Positions 36,197-44,264 of a DNA stretch of 63,658 bases are shown in pieces. Location: NCBI GenBank assembly GCA_017473605.1, contig JAFUKM010000014.1, positions 1 to 63,658 of the forward strand. The letters are read 5' to 3'. Made by a program: the position numbers and the translations under genes. The DNA is from Clostridia bacterium. GTDB lineage: Bacteria; Bacillota; Clostridia; Christensenellales; Borkfalkiaceae. The notes under the pieces were generated by a model, which worked only from the letters and a program-made list of their open reading frames with translations, searched no databases and was not told the DNA's origin. Every line of letters begins with the position of its first letter. Within the stretch, counting starts at the first letter, position 1.

Positions 36197-38104
36197 ATGA
36201 ACGTTATTTTGAAAAACGGCGACGGCATTACGCTTTCGGACAACGCTACGGCGTTTGACGCGGCGCTTGCCATTTCCGAAGGCTTGGCGAGAAACGCGAT
36301 TTGCGCGAAAGTAAACGGTGCGCTCGTCGATTTGTCGCACGTATTAAACGATGGGGATACGTTGGAAATCGTTACCTTAAAAGATAAAGAAGGCTTGGCT
36401 GTATACCGCCATACTTGCGCGCACGTTTTGGCGCAAGCGCTCAAAACGGTATATCCTACCTGTAAGCTTTCCATCGGTCCCGTCATAGATAACGGCTATT
36501 ATTACGACGTCGATTTCGTTACGCCTATTACGCAGGCGGATTTGGCGAAAATCGAAGCGGAAATGAAGAAAATCATCAAGGGTAATTTTCCTATTACGCG
36601 CTTTACGCTCCCCAGAGAAGAAGCGATTGAACTGATGAAGGGCTACAACGAAGATTATAAGGTGGAGTTGATTCAAGACTTGCCTGAAGGGGAAACGATT
36701 TCCTTCTATAAACAAGGCAATTTCACCGACCTTTGCCGCGGTCCGCACCTTTCTTCTACGGGTAAGATTAAGGCTTTCAAGCTCACGAGCATCGCGGGCG
36801 CGTATTGGCGTGGGGACGAGCATAATAAAATGCTCACCCGTATTTACGGCACGGCGTTTGCGAAAAAGGATGAAATGGAAGCGTACTTTACAATGCTCGA
36901 AGAAGCGAAAAAACGCGACCATACGAAGCTTGGAAAAGAACTCAAGCTGTTCGCGATTTTGAACGAAGGGAAAGGGTTGCCTTTCTTCCTGCCCAACGGC
37001 ATGGTGCTCAAAAATACGCTTATCGATTATTGGAGAGAAATTCATACGAGAGAAGGGTATGTGGAAGTAAGCACGCCCATTATGCTTAATAAATCGCTTT
37101 GGGAAACGTCGGGGCATTGGTATCACTACCGCGACAATATGTACACGACCAAAGTGGACGAAGAAGATTTCGCTATTAAACCTATGAACTGTCCGGGCGG
37201 TATCTTGGTGTATAAAAACGAACCGCACAGCTATAAGGATTTGCCTATCCGTATGGGCGAACTCGGTCTTGTACACCGCCACGAAAAATCGGGGCAGCTG
37301 CACGGTCTTTTCCGCGTGCGCTGCTTTACGCAAGACGACGCGCACATCTTTATGACGCGCGAACAAATCAAGGACGAAATCAAGGGCGTCGTACGTCTTA
37401 TTAACGAAGTGTACACGCTTTTCGGGTTTAAGTATCACGTGGAACTTTCCACCCGTCCCGAAAACAGTATGGGTAGCGACGAAGATTGGAATACCGCTAC
37501 CGAAGCGCTTAAAAACGCTTTGGACGATATGGGCTTGAAATACGTCGTCAACGAAGGGGACGGCGCGTTCTACGGTCCGAAAATCGACTTCCATTTGGAA
37601 GACTCGATTGGCAGAACGTGGCAATGCGGTACGATTCAGCTCGACTTCCAGCTTCCTCAACGCTTCGAAATGGAATACGTGGGCGAAGACGGACAAAAGC
37701 ATCAGCCGATTATGGTACACCGCGTGGCGTTCGGCTCTATTGAACGTTTCATCGGTATCCTTATCGAACACTTCGCGGGTAAATTCCCCGTATGGCTTTC
37801 CCCCGTACAGGTTAAAATTTTGCCGATTACGGATAGACAGGAAGCGTATGCAAAAGAACTTTGCGCGAAGATGAAGGAAAAGGGTATTCGCGTAACCGTA
37901 GACGATAGAAACGAGAAAATCGGTTATAAAATTCGTGAAGCGCAGCTTGAAAAATTGCCGTATATGCTCGTCGTGGGCGAAAAGGAAGCGAGTGAAAATC
38001 TCGTTGCCGTACGTCGTCGCGATAAGGGTGATATCGGTGCGGTGGACGCAGACGAGTTTATCGCAACCGTTTTGAAAGAAATCGAAGAAAAAACGACGTT
38101 CTAA
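36197..38104 (+). CDS. thrS: threonyl-tRNA synthetase
   Basis: 635 residues, the standard length. N-terminal TGS domain (1-60), then the editing-like domain with HTCAHVLAQAL and, near residue 180, DLCRGPHLSSTGKIK. The class II core follows: motif 2 in MNCPGGILVYKNEPHSYKDLP and RMGELGLVHRHEKSG, then motif 3 near HRVAFGSIERFIGILIEHFAG. The C-terminal anticodon domain contains VRRRDKGD. Under T-box control, so expression rises when tRNA-Thr is uncharged. GGAGGAAG precedes the start. Confidence 0.97.
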   Translation: MNVILKNGDGITLSDNATAFDAALAISEGLARNAICAKVNGALVDLSHVLNDGDTLEIVTLKDKEGLAVYRHTCAHVLAQALKTVYPTCKLSIGPVIDNGYYYDVDFVTPITQADLAKIEAEMKKIIKGNFPITRFTLPREEAIELMKGYNEDYKVELIQDLPEGETISFYKQGNFTDLCRGPHLSSTGKIKAFKLTSIAGAYWRGDEHNKMLTRIYGTAFAKKDEMEAYFTMLEEAKKRDHTKLGKELKLFAILNEGKGLPFFLPNGMVLKNTLIDYWREIHTREGYVEVSTPIMLNKSLWETSGHWYHYRDNMYTTKVDEEDFAIKPMNCPGGILVYKNEPHSYKDLPIRMGELGLVHRHEKSGQLHGLFRVRCFTQDDAHIFMTREQIKDEIKGVVRLINEVYTLFGFKYHVELSTRPENSMGSDEDWNTATEALKNALDDMGLKYVVNEGDGAFYGPKIDFHLEDSIGRTWQCGTIQLDFQLPQRFEMEYVGEDGQKHQPIMVHRVAFGSIERFIGILIEHFAGKFPVWLSPVQVKILPITDRQEAYAKELCAKMKEKGIRVTVDDRNEKIGYKIREAQLEKLPYMLVVGEKEASENLVAVRRRDKGDIGAVDADEFIATVLKEIEEKTTF

Positions 38105-38147
38105 AAGAAATTTTTTGGAAAAAGTTGAAAAATACGCCGAAAATCGT

Positions 38148-38177
38148 TTGACAGAGGGGCTGCTGTTGTGTTAATAT
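38148..38177 (+). promoter_or_regulatory. promoter of infC-rpmI-rplT
   Basis: TTGACA (38148-38153), 18-bp spacer, TAATAT (38172-38177). Confidence 0.75.
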
Positions 38178-38183
38178 ATGTAG

Positions 38184-38303
38184 GCAAAGCAGGAGCGAAC
38201 CTTCTCGCCGTGCGGTAAAGACTTGTACGGCTCAATAATTTTCCGAAACGAAATCAAGGGATTATTGCGGGTTGCTTTTGTCGAGCAACCCGTTATTATT
38301 TTT
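38184..38303 (+). promoter_or_regulatory. L20-type leader with attenuator
   Basis: The ~135-nt untranslated region before infC ends in the hairpin CGGGTTGCT / AGCAACCCG (38268-38292), followed by TTATTATTTTT, a terminator ahead of the ribosome binding site. Upstream lies a CCGTGC/GTACGG hairpin. In low-GC Gram-positives this operon is controlled by L20 binding its leader and promoting termination, and the architecture here fits. The L20-binding fold itself was not verified. Confidence 0.65.
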
Positions 38304-38318
38304 GAGAGGTATACGACC

Positions 38319-38828
38319 ATTAAAGACCAGCATCAAATCAACGAACAAATTCGTGATAAAGAAGTACGTGTGATTTCCGCCGCAGGCGAACAGCTCGGGA
38401 TTATGAGCGCGAGAGAGGCGCTTGCAATCGCGGAAGAAGAAGGGCTCGATTTGGTAAAAATTTCCCCCAACGCAGTTCCGCCCGTATGTAAGGTTATGAA
38501 CTACGGGAAGTTCAAATTCGAACAGGCGAAAAAGGAAAAGGAAAACCGTAAAAACCAAAAGGTAGTCGAACTCAAAGAAATCTATCTTTCGATGACCATT
38601 GATGTCGGGGATTTGAACGTAAAAGCGAAAAAAACGCTTGAAATGCTTGCCGACGGCAATAAGGTGAAGGTTTCCATCCGTATGCGCGGCAGACAAATGG
38701 CGCACGCGGCGATGGGCGTGGACGTAATGCGCCGTTTCTTCGATATGCTCGGCGGCAAAGCGGTCATGGATAAAGAGCCCAAGACGGAAGGAAGAAATAT
38801 TTTGATGATTCTTTCCCCCGCCAAATAA
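38319..38828 (+). CDS. infC: translation initiation factor IF-3, ATT start
   Basis: 169 residues from ATT 38319. This start is placed nine bases after GAGAGG and gives (M)KDQHQINEQIRDKEVRVI, the conserved N terminus. The longer frame to 38223 would cross the attenuator hairpin. VCKVMNYGKFKFEQ(A)KKEKE and SIRMRGRQMAH are the IF-3 signatures. Non-ATG starts in infC allow autoregulation, because IF-3 itself rejects them. It heads the infC-rpmI-rplT operon. Confidence 0.94.
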   Translation: MKDQHQINEQIRDKEVRVISAAGEQLGIMSAREALAIAEEEGLDLVKISPNAVPPVCKVMNYGKFKFEQAKKEKENRKNQKVVELKEIYLSMTIDVGDLNVKAKKTLEMLADGNKVKVSIRMRGRQMAHAAMGVDVMRRFFDMLGGKAVMDKEPKTEGRNILMILSPAK

Positions 38829-38903
38829 CGGCGATAAACAAGTGGACAAGCTTTTTATAAAAGCTCGTAAATAAAAAAGTAAAAAATTTCGGAGGATAAA
38901 TAT

Positions 38904-39104
38904 ATGCCTAAACAGAAAACCCATAGCAGCACGAAAAAGCGTTTCTGGCTCACGGGCACGGGTAAAGTAAACCGTGCGCACGGCGGTAAGAACCACAAAG
39001 CGGAAACCAAGAACAGAAAGAGAAAGAGAAACTTGCGTCAAACCACGCTCGTTTCTTCCACGCAAGAGAGCACCGTCAAGAGTATGATGCCCTACAAGAA
39101 ATAA
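38904..39104 (+). CDS. rpmI: 50S ribosomal protein L35
   Basis: 66 basic residues: MPKQKTHSSTKKRFWLTGTG is the family N terminus and KRNLRQTTLVSS the C-terminal part. GGAGG precedes the ATG. Standard middle gene of the operon. Confidence 0.97.
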   Translation: MPKQKTHSSTKKRFWLTGTGKVNRAHGGKNHKAETKNRKRKRNLRQTTLVSSTQESTVKSMMPYKK

Positions 39105-39122
39105 GAAAGGAGAGTATGAAGT

Positions 39123-39473
39123 ATGCGTATTAAGAGAGCAGTAAACGCGGTAAAAAAGCGTAGAAAGATTTTGAAACTTGCAAAAGGTTACTACGGCAAC
39201 AAGAGCAAATCTTACAGAATTGCAAGAGAAGCCGTTATGAAGTCCTTGAACTATGCGTTCATCGGCAGAAGAAGAAGAAAGAGAGATTTCCGTCGTCTTT
39301 GGATTACGAGAATCAATGCGGCTGCGAGAATCAACGGCATTTCTTACAGCAAATTTATGCACGGCCTTTCCGTTGCGGGTATCAATTTGAACAGAAAAGT
39401 GCTTGCGGATTTGGCGGTAAACGACGCGGCGGCGTTCGCACAACTCGTTGAAAAAGCAAAAGCAGCGAAATAA
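39123..39473 (+). CDS. rplT: 50S ribosomal protein L20
   Basis: 116 residues. [20 protein letters not shown] and [13 protein letters not shown] are diagnostic. L20 is an early 23S assembly protein and the likely repressor of its own operon through the upstream leader. AGAAAGGAG ribosome binding site; 18 bases after rpmI. Confidence 0.97.
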   Translation: MRIKRAVNAVKKRRKILKLAKGYYGNKSKSYRIAREAVMKSLNYAFIGRRRRKRDFRRLWITRINAAARINGISYSKFMHGLSVAGINLNRKVLADLAVNDAAAFAQLVEKAKAAK

Positions 39474-39481
39474 TTTAGCGG

Positions 39482-39514
39482 AAAAGCCTTTTATTTGGTA
39501 AAAGGCTTTTTTCA
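39482..39514 (+). terminator. terminator of the infC operon
   Basis: Stem AAAAGCCTTT / AAAGGCTTTT with a nine-base loop, then TT. Confidence 0.85.
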
Positions 39515-39527
39515 CATTTTTAATAAA

Positions 39528-40292
39528 ATGATTTTAACGTCAAAAAACAATCCCTTTATCAAAGAAACGGTTGCGTTAAAGGACAAGAAGGGTAGAAAAC
39601 AAACGGGTCTTTTTCTCGTGGAAGGCGTGAAAATGGCGCGTGAGTGCCAAAAAAGCGACTTTGAGATAGAGAGAATCGTCGTTTCGGAAAGCTTTTCTAA
39701 AAGCGACGCTTACGCCGAGTTCGAAACAAGCGAAACGGTATGCGTTTCCGACGACGTTTTTCGCCTTTTATCGGACGAGAAAACGCCGCAAGGCGTGCTT
39801 TGTCGGGTAAAAATTCCCGTATACGGGCTTGATAAACTGCAAGAAAGCTGTCTTTTTTTGGACGGAGTCTCCGACCCCGGTAACGTGGGTGCGATAATCC
39901 GTAGCGCAAACGCCGCAGGATATAACGAAATTTATCTTACGGACGATTGCGCCGACCCGTATTCCCCTAAGGCGGTGCGCGCGAGTATGAGCGGCGTGTT
40001 TTTTACCAAGATACACCAAGGCAATCGGGAATCGCTGTTATCTGCGTTATCGGATACGCCGATAATCGTGGCGGATATGCGCGGGGAAAACGCGTTTACT
40101 TTCCGTGCGCCCGAAAAGTTTGTATTGGTTATCGGCAACGAAGCCAACGGTGTTTCTGCGGCGGTGGAAGATAGGGCGACGCATACGGTAAAAATACCGA
40201 TGTCGTCCACGCAAGAAAGTTTAAACGCGGCGGTTTCGGCAGGGATTTTGATGTATTTGTTGAAAAAGGAAGCTTTTTCGGCTGATAAGTAA
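39528..40292 (+). CDS. SpoU/TrmH-family RNA 2'-O-methyltransferase
   Basis: 254 residues from ATG 39528. The N-terminal substrate-binding domain starts ILTSKNNPFIKETVALKDKKG and has FLVEGVKMA. The C-terminal SPOUT knot shows motif 1 DPGNVGAIIRSA, motif 2 LVIGNEANGVS and motif 3 IPM...QESLNAAVSAGILMY. It methylates the ribose of an rRNA or tRNA nucleotide with SAM; the target is not known. A longer frame into the terminator hairpin was rejected. No clear Shine-Dalgarno precedes the start. Adjacency to rplT is common in Bacillota. Confidence 0.9.
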   Translation: MILTSKNNPFIKETVALKDKKGRKQTGLFLVEGVKMARECQKSDFEIERIVVSESFSKSDAYAEFETSETVCVSDDVFRLLSDEKTPQGVLCRVKIPVYGLDKLQESCLFLDGVSDPGNVGAIIRSANAAGYNEIYLTDDCADPYSPKAVRASMSGVFFTKIHQGNRESLLSALSDTPIIVADMRGENAFTFRAPEKFVLVIGNEANGVSAAVEDRATHTVKIPMSSTQESLNAAVSAGILMYLLKKEAFSADK

Positions 40293-40314
40293 ATAAAAAA
40301 GGAGCGTATTAATT

Positions 40315-41106
40315 ATGTCAGGACATAGCAAATGGCACAACATACAGGCAAAAAAGGGTAAGGCGGACGCGGCGAAAGGTAGAATTTTTACCAAGCTCGG
40401 CAGAGAAATCGCGGTAGCGGCGAAAAACAATCCAAACCCTGAAACGAACAGCAAGCTTGCCGATATCATCGCGAAAGCGAAGGCGGCGAATATGCCCAAC
40501 GATAATATCCAACGCAGTATTAAAAAGGCTTCGGGGGAAATGAACGGCGCGGATTATAAAGAACTTACGTACGAAGGCTACGGTCCCGCAGGTTCGGCGG
40601 TTATCATCGTAACGCTTACGGATAACATTAACCGTACCGCAGGCGACGTGCGCGCTATTTTGGGTAAACACGGCGGTCAGCTCGGTCAAAACGGCTGCGT
40701 ATCGTATAACTTCGATAATAAGGGCTATATCGTTGTGGAAAGAACGGTAGAGCTCGACGAAGACACGATGACGGAATACGTGCTTGAAGCAGGCGCGGAC
40801 GACGTAGTGGCAAGCGACGACGTATACGAAATTTTTACCACGCCCGAAACGTTCTCGGAAGTTCGTAAATATTTGGAAGAAAAGAACGCAGAACTCGTAG
40901 CGGCTGCGCCCAAGGGGCGTAGAAACGAAGAGGAAGAAGACAAAATCCGTTTCGTACAAGCGGAAATTGCGATGATTCCCCAAAACCGTATTACGTTGCC
41001 CGAAGATAAAGTGGCTACGTTTGAAAAAATGCTCGACGCGCTTGAAGACCACGACGACGTGCAAAACGTTTATCATAACGTAGAACTTCCCGACGACGAA
41101 GAGTAA
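40315..41106 (+). CDS. yebC: YebC/PmpR-family protein
   Basis: 263 residues. MSGHSKWHNIQAKKGKADA(A)KGRIFTKLG is the invariant start. GPAGSAVIIVTLTDN and the GCVSYNF segment follow. Family members have been described as transcriptional regulators and, more recently, as ribosome-associated factors that relieve stalling. An acidic insertion (GRRNEEEEDKIRF) near residue 205 makes it slightly longer than the ~245 typical. AAGGAG precedes the start. Confidence 0.95.
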   Translation: MSGHSKWHNIQAKKGKADAAKGRIFTKLGREIAVAAKNNPNPETNSKLADIIAKAKAANMPNDNIQRSIKKASGEMNGADYKELTYEGYGPAGSAVIIVTLTDNINRTAGDVRAILGKHGGQLGQNGCVSYNFDNKGYIVVERTVELDEDTMTEYVLEAGADDVVASDDVYEIFTTPETFSEVRKYLEEKNAELVAAAPKGRRNEEEEDKIRFVQAEIAMIPQNRITLPEDKVATFEKMLDALEDHDDVQNVYHNVELPDDEE

Positions 41107-41113
41107 AACAAGG

Positions 41114-41155
41114 AAACCGCGGCGCAATCCATCGTTGCGCTGCGGTTTTTTATAT
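41114..41155 (+). terminator. terminator of yebC
   Basis: A 13-bp GC-rich stem (AACCGCGGCGCAA / TTGCGCTGCGGTT, one G-U) is followed by TTTTTATAT. Confidence 0.92.
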
Positions 41156-41191
41156 AAAATAAAAAAAATCACCTAAACGTCTGGATAACCG

Positions 41192-41221
41192 ATTGACATA
41201 TATGTCAATTTATGGTAAAAT
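41192..41221 (+). promoter_or_regulatory. promoter of the cation ATPase with an 18-bp palindrome over -35
   Basis: TTGACA (41193-41198), 17-bp spacer, TAAAAT (41216-41221). The -35 is the left half of the perfect palindrome ATTGACATATATGTCAAT (41192-41209), a good operator candidate for a dimeric repressor acting in addition to the riboswitch. Confidence 0.78.
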
Positions 41222-41227
41222 AAGCGT

Positions 41228-41345
41228 ATAATCCCGTGAGGGAGTAGCAAGCGCGGAAGCGTGGTAAGTCAACAACACCGACCTTTTTAGGTTTGGCTTG
41301 CCTTAAATTGCGAGACTCACGTATAGCGAAAGAAAAAGGCTGTAC
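41228..41345 (+). promoter_or_regulatory. yybP-ykoY (Mn2+) riboswitch
   Basis: The aptamer is bounded by CGTGAG (41234-41239) pairing with CTCACG (41316-41321). Inside are the family motifs GGGAGTAGC, GTAAGTCAACAACACCGAC and GGTTTGGCTTGCC, then AAATTGCGAGACT, the pattern of yybP-ykoY RNAs. These bind Mn2+ at the junction of two helices and raise expression of Mn2+ exporters. The downstream gene is a P-type cation ATPase, as in known members. Confidence 0.87.
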
Positions 41346-41370
41346 GTGGCGCGAAAACGATTTTCGTTAA

Positions 41371-41404
41371 CCCCGAGTATAGCCGACTATACTCGGGGAT
41401 TTTA
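41371..41404 (+). terminator. expression-platform terminator of the riboswitch
   Basis: A 12-bp stem (CCCCGAGTATAG / CTATACTCGGGG) with a CCGA loop is followed by ATTTTATT. It sits between the aptamer and the ATPase ribosome binding site, so it is probably the regulated element. Confidence 0.8.
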
Positions 41405-41430
41405 TTGGTAAAAAATGAAAAGGAGATATT

Positions 41431-44076
41431 ATGAACAGGTATTCGCAGGAAAAGGAAACCGTTTTAAGCGAACTGCAATCAAGCGCCGATAACGGCTTGT
41501 CGGTTGCCGAAGCGGAGAAACGGCTTGCCGAAAACGGAAAGAACAAATTGGCGGAAGGCAAGAAGAAATCAATAGTCCGTCGCTTTCTCGAACAGCTTGC
41601 CGACCCGATGATTATTATTCTCATCGTGGCGGCGGCAATCAGCGGGGCTCTTGCCATCATAGAAAAGCACTTCCCGACGGACGTAATCATTATTCTCGTC
41701 GTGGTATTGCTCAATGCGGTTTTGGGCGTGCTTCAAGAAAGTAAAGCGGAAAAGGCAATCGAGGCGCTGCAAAAGATGTCGGCGGCGACATCAAAGGTAA
41801 TACGGGACGGCAAATTGACGGTTGTGCCCAGCGAGAATCTGGTTGTGGGCGATATCGTTTTGTTAGAAGCAGGCGACGCCGTACCTGCGGACGCGCGCGT
41901 TTTGGAAAGCGCAAGCTTGCAGGTAGAAGAAGCGGCGCTCACGGGCGAATCTGTACCCGTCAATAAGATAACGGAAGCCGTTTTCCCCAAGGATGGAGCG
42001 AAGGAAGTTACGCTTGGCGACAGAAAGAATATGGTCTATATGGGCAGTACCGTAGTATACGGGCGCGGCGTCGTCGTGGTTACGGGAACGGGCATGGACA
42101 CGGAAATGGGCAAGATTGCGGGGGCTTTGGCGCAGGCGCAAGAAGGTAAAACGCCTTTGCAAAGAAAACTTGCACAGCTTTCCAAAATTCTTACCTGGCT
42201 CGTCTTGGGTATCAGCGTCGTGGTATTCGGCGTGAAACTTTTGACGGACGGATTGGAAGCGGGCACGGTAATCAATTCGTTTATGGTGGCGGTATCCCTT
42301 GCGGTGGCGGCGATTCCCGAAGGTCTTGCTTCCGTCGTAACGGTAGTGCTTTCTATCGGCGTTACGAATATGTCTAAGAGAAACGCGATTATCCGTAAAT
42401 TGACGGCGGTGGAAACGCTCGGTTGCGCGCAAATTATTTGTTCGGATAAGACGGGTACGCTTACGCAAAATAAAATGACCGTGGTAAAGTGCTTCGGTGA
42501 AGACGAAAAACGCGTGGCGACGGGTATGGCGCTTTGTTCGGACGCCGAAGTGGACGAAAAAGGCGAGGTCACAGGCGAACCTACGGAGGCGGCGCTTGTC
42601 GCTTGGGCGTATAAATTACAGCTACCCAAGTACGACTTGAAAAAGGAATACGCAAGGGTTAGCGAACTCCCGTTCGATTCCAACCGTAAAATGATGACGA
42701 CGATACATCCTAAGGGTAAGGCGTTCGTACAATATACGAAAGGCGCGCCCGACGTGGTGTTAGACAAGTGCAGTCATTGTTTGAAAGACGGCGAAGCCGT
42801 ACCGATGACGGCGGAACTGAAAAAGGAAATTTTACAAGCAAACAAGGATATGGCGGATAACGCTTTGCGCGTGCTTGCATGCGCAGAAAGAACGTGGAAA
42901 GAACTGCCTGAAAATCCCGAAAGCGAAAGCGTGGAAACGGATATGTGCTTTACGGGGCTTTGCGGTATGATTGACCCCGTTCGCCCCGAAGTAAAAGTGG
43001 CGATTGAGCAATGCCGAGAGGCGGGTATCCGTCCGATTATGATTACCGGCGACCACGTCGATACGGCGACGGCGATTGCCAAAGAACTGGGCATTTTGTC
43101 GGACGGCGCAAAAGCGCTTACGGGCGCGCAGTTAAACGAGCTTTCGGACGAAGAGTTCGAACAGATGTTCCAAAATGTGAGCGTTTACGCTCGTGTGCAA
43201 CCGGAACATAAGACGCGTATTGTCAACGCTTGGAAGAAATACGGATTCGTTACGGCGATGACGGGAGACGGCGTTAACGACGCGCCGTCGATTAAGAGCG
43301 CAGATATCGGTGTTGGTATGGGTATCACGGGCACGGACGTTACCAAAAACGTAGCGGATATGGTACTCACGGACGATAACTTTGCAACGATTGTCGGCGC
43401 AGTGGAAGAAGGACGGCGTATTTACGACAATATCCGTAAAGCGATTCAATTCTTGCTCTCGTCCAATATGAGCGAAGTCATTGCGATTTTCGTGGCGACG
43501 TTGCTTGGTTTTACGATATTGCAGCCCGTGCATTTGCTTTGGATTAACTTGGTTACCGATACGTTCCCCGCGCTTGCGCTCGGCACGGAAAAAGCGGAAA
43601 AAGACGTTATGAAGCGAAAACCGAGAGATTCCAAAGCAGGCGTATTTTCGGGCGGTATGGGTATCGACGTAGCGTATCAAGGTTTGCTTGTCGCGGTGTT
43701 GGTGCTTATATCCTTCTTCGTCGGACATTATCTTGAAACGGGAAATTGGACGTTTACGAATAGCTCGCACGGCACGACGATGGCGTTCTTAACGCTTGCC
43801 ATGGCGGAAATCTTCCATAGCTTAAATATGCGTTCGCAAAGAAAGAGTCTGTTCACAATCAAGCAGCAAAACAAATTGCTTTGGCTTGCGACGCTCGGTT
43901 CGTTCGTGCTTTCGGTAGCGGTGTGCGCAATTCCGCCCGTAGCCAAAGTATTTGGGTTTGAACCTATCGGTTTTGACGAATTGGGTATTGCAATTGCCAT
44001 CGGTTTTGCCGTGATTCCCATCGTGGAGGCGGTGAAAGCGGTGCAAAGGGCAATAGCGAAAAAGAAAGGGAAATAA
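41431..44076 (+). CDS. P-type cation-transporting ATPase (Ca2+/Mn2+ export)
   Basis: 881 residues with the full P2-type layout. The actuator TGES loop (AALTGESVPVNK), TM4 with AVAAIPEGL, the phosphorylation site CSDKTGTLTQNK (Asp339), the nucleotide-binding KGAPD segment and the TGDGVNDAPS hinge are all present. Ten membrane helices. PEGL in TM4 and DxxP-type helices match SERCA/PMCA-like Ca2+ pumps. The Mn2+ riboswitch upstream argues that it exports Mn2+, alone or with Ca2+, as for other ATPases under this RNA; that is inference. AAAAGGAG precedes the ATG. Confidence 0.94.
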   Translation: MNRYSQEKETVLSELQSSADNGLSVAEAEKRLAENGKNKLAEGKKKSIVRRFLEQLADPMIIILIVAAAISGALAIIEKHFPTDVIIILVVVLLNAVLGVLQESKAEKAIEALQKMSAATSKVIRDGKLTVVPSENLVVGDIVLLEAGDAVPADARVLESASLQVEEAALTGESVPVNKITEAVFPKDGAKEVTLGDRKNMVYMGSTVVYGRGVVVVTGTGMDTEMGKIAGALAQAQEGKTPLQRKLAQLSKILTWLVLGISVVVFGVKLLTDGLEAGTVINSFMVAVSLAVAAIPEGLASVVTVVLSIGVTNMSKRNAIIRKLTAVETLGCAQIICSDKTGTLTQNKMTVVKCFGEDEKRVATGMALCSDAEVDEKGEVTGEPTEAALVAWAYKLQLPKYDLKKEYARVSELPFDSNRKMMTTIHPKGKAFVQYTKGAPDVVLDKCSHCLKDGEAVPMTAELKKEILQANKDMADNALRVLACAERTWKELPENPESESVETDMCFTGLCGMIDPVRPEVKVAIEQCREAGIRPIMITGDHVDTATAIAKELGILSDGAKALTGAQLNELSDEEFEQMFQNVSVYARVQPEHKTRIVNAWKKYGFVTAMTGDGVNDAPSIKSADIGVGMGITGTDVTKNVADMVLTDDNFATIVGAVEEGRRIYDNIRKAIQFLLSSNMSEVIAIFVATLLGFTILQPVHLLWINLVTDTFPALALGTEKAEKDVMKRKPRDSKAGVFSGGMGIDVAYQGLLVAVLVLISFFVGHYLETGNWTFTNSSHGTTMAFLTLAMAEIFHSLNMRSQRKSLFTIKQQNKLLWLATLGSFVLSVAVCAIPPVAKVFGFEPIGFDELGIAIAIGFAVIPIVEAVKAVQRAIAKKKGK

Positions 44077-44096
44077 AAGGGGTATATCCGTAACGA

Positions 44097-44131
44097 AAAA
44101 AACGCCGTCGAGAAAAAGACGGCGTTTTTTT
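44097..44131 (+). terminator. terminator of the cation ATPase gene
   Basis: Stem AAAACGCCGTC / GACGGCGTTTT followed by TTT. Confidence 0.92.
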
Positions 44132-44173
44132 AAAAAAAATCGCTTTTCGGCGAAAGAAATTTTTGTAAAATCC

Positions 44174-44202
44174 TTGACCGAACGGATAAGATATGGTATA
44201 AT
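44174..44202 (+). promoter_or_regulatory. promoter of the repeat-protein gene
   Basis: TTGACC (44174-44179), 17-bp spacer, TATAAT (44197-44202). Confidence 0.85.
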
Positions 44203-44264
44203 AGTGTATGTTAAAGCAAATATAAGGCTTTTTAACGCGAAAAGGAAATCTATCGAGGTGTAAA

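Noticed and set aside
36377-37771. 464-codon open frame antisense to thrS
   Set aside because: thrS is unambiguous; the antisense frame has no motif and shadow-like composition.
38223-38318. Longer infC start upstream of the attenuator
   Set aside because: It would be translated through the terminator hairpin; the ATT start matches the family N terminus and has GAGAGG at the right distance.
38262-39515. 417-codon open frame antisense to infC-rpmI-rplT
   Set aside because: Crosses three certain ribosomal genes and two terminators.
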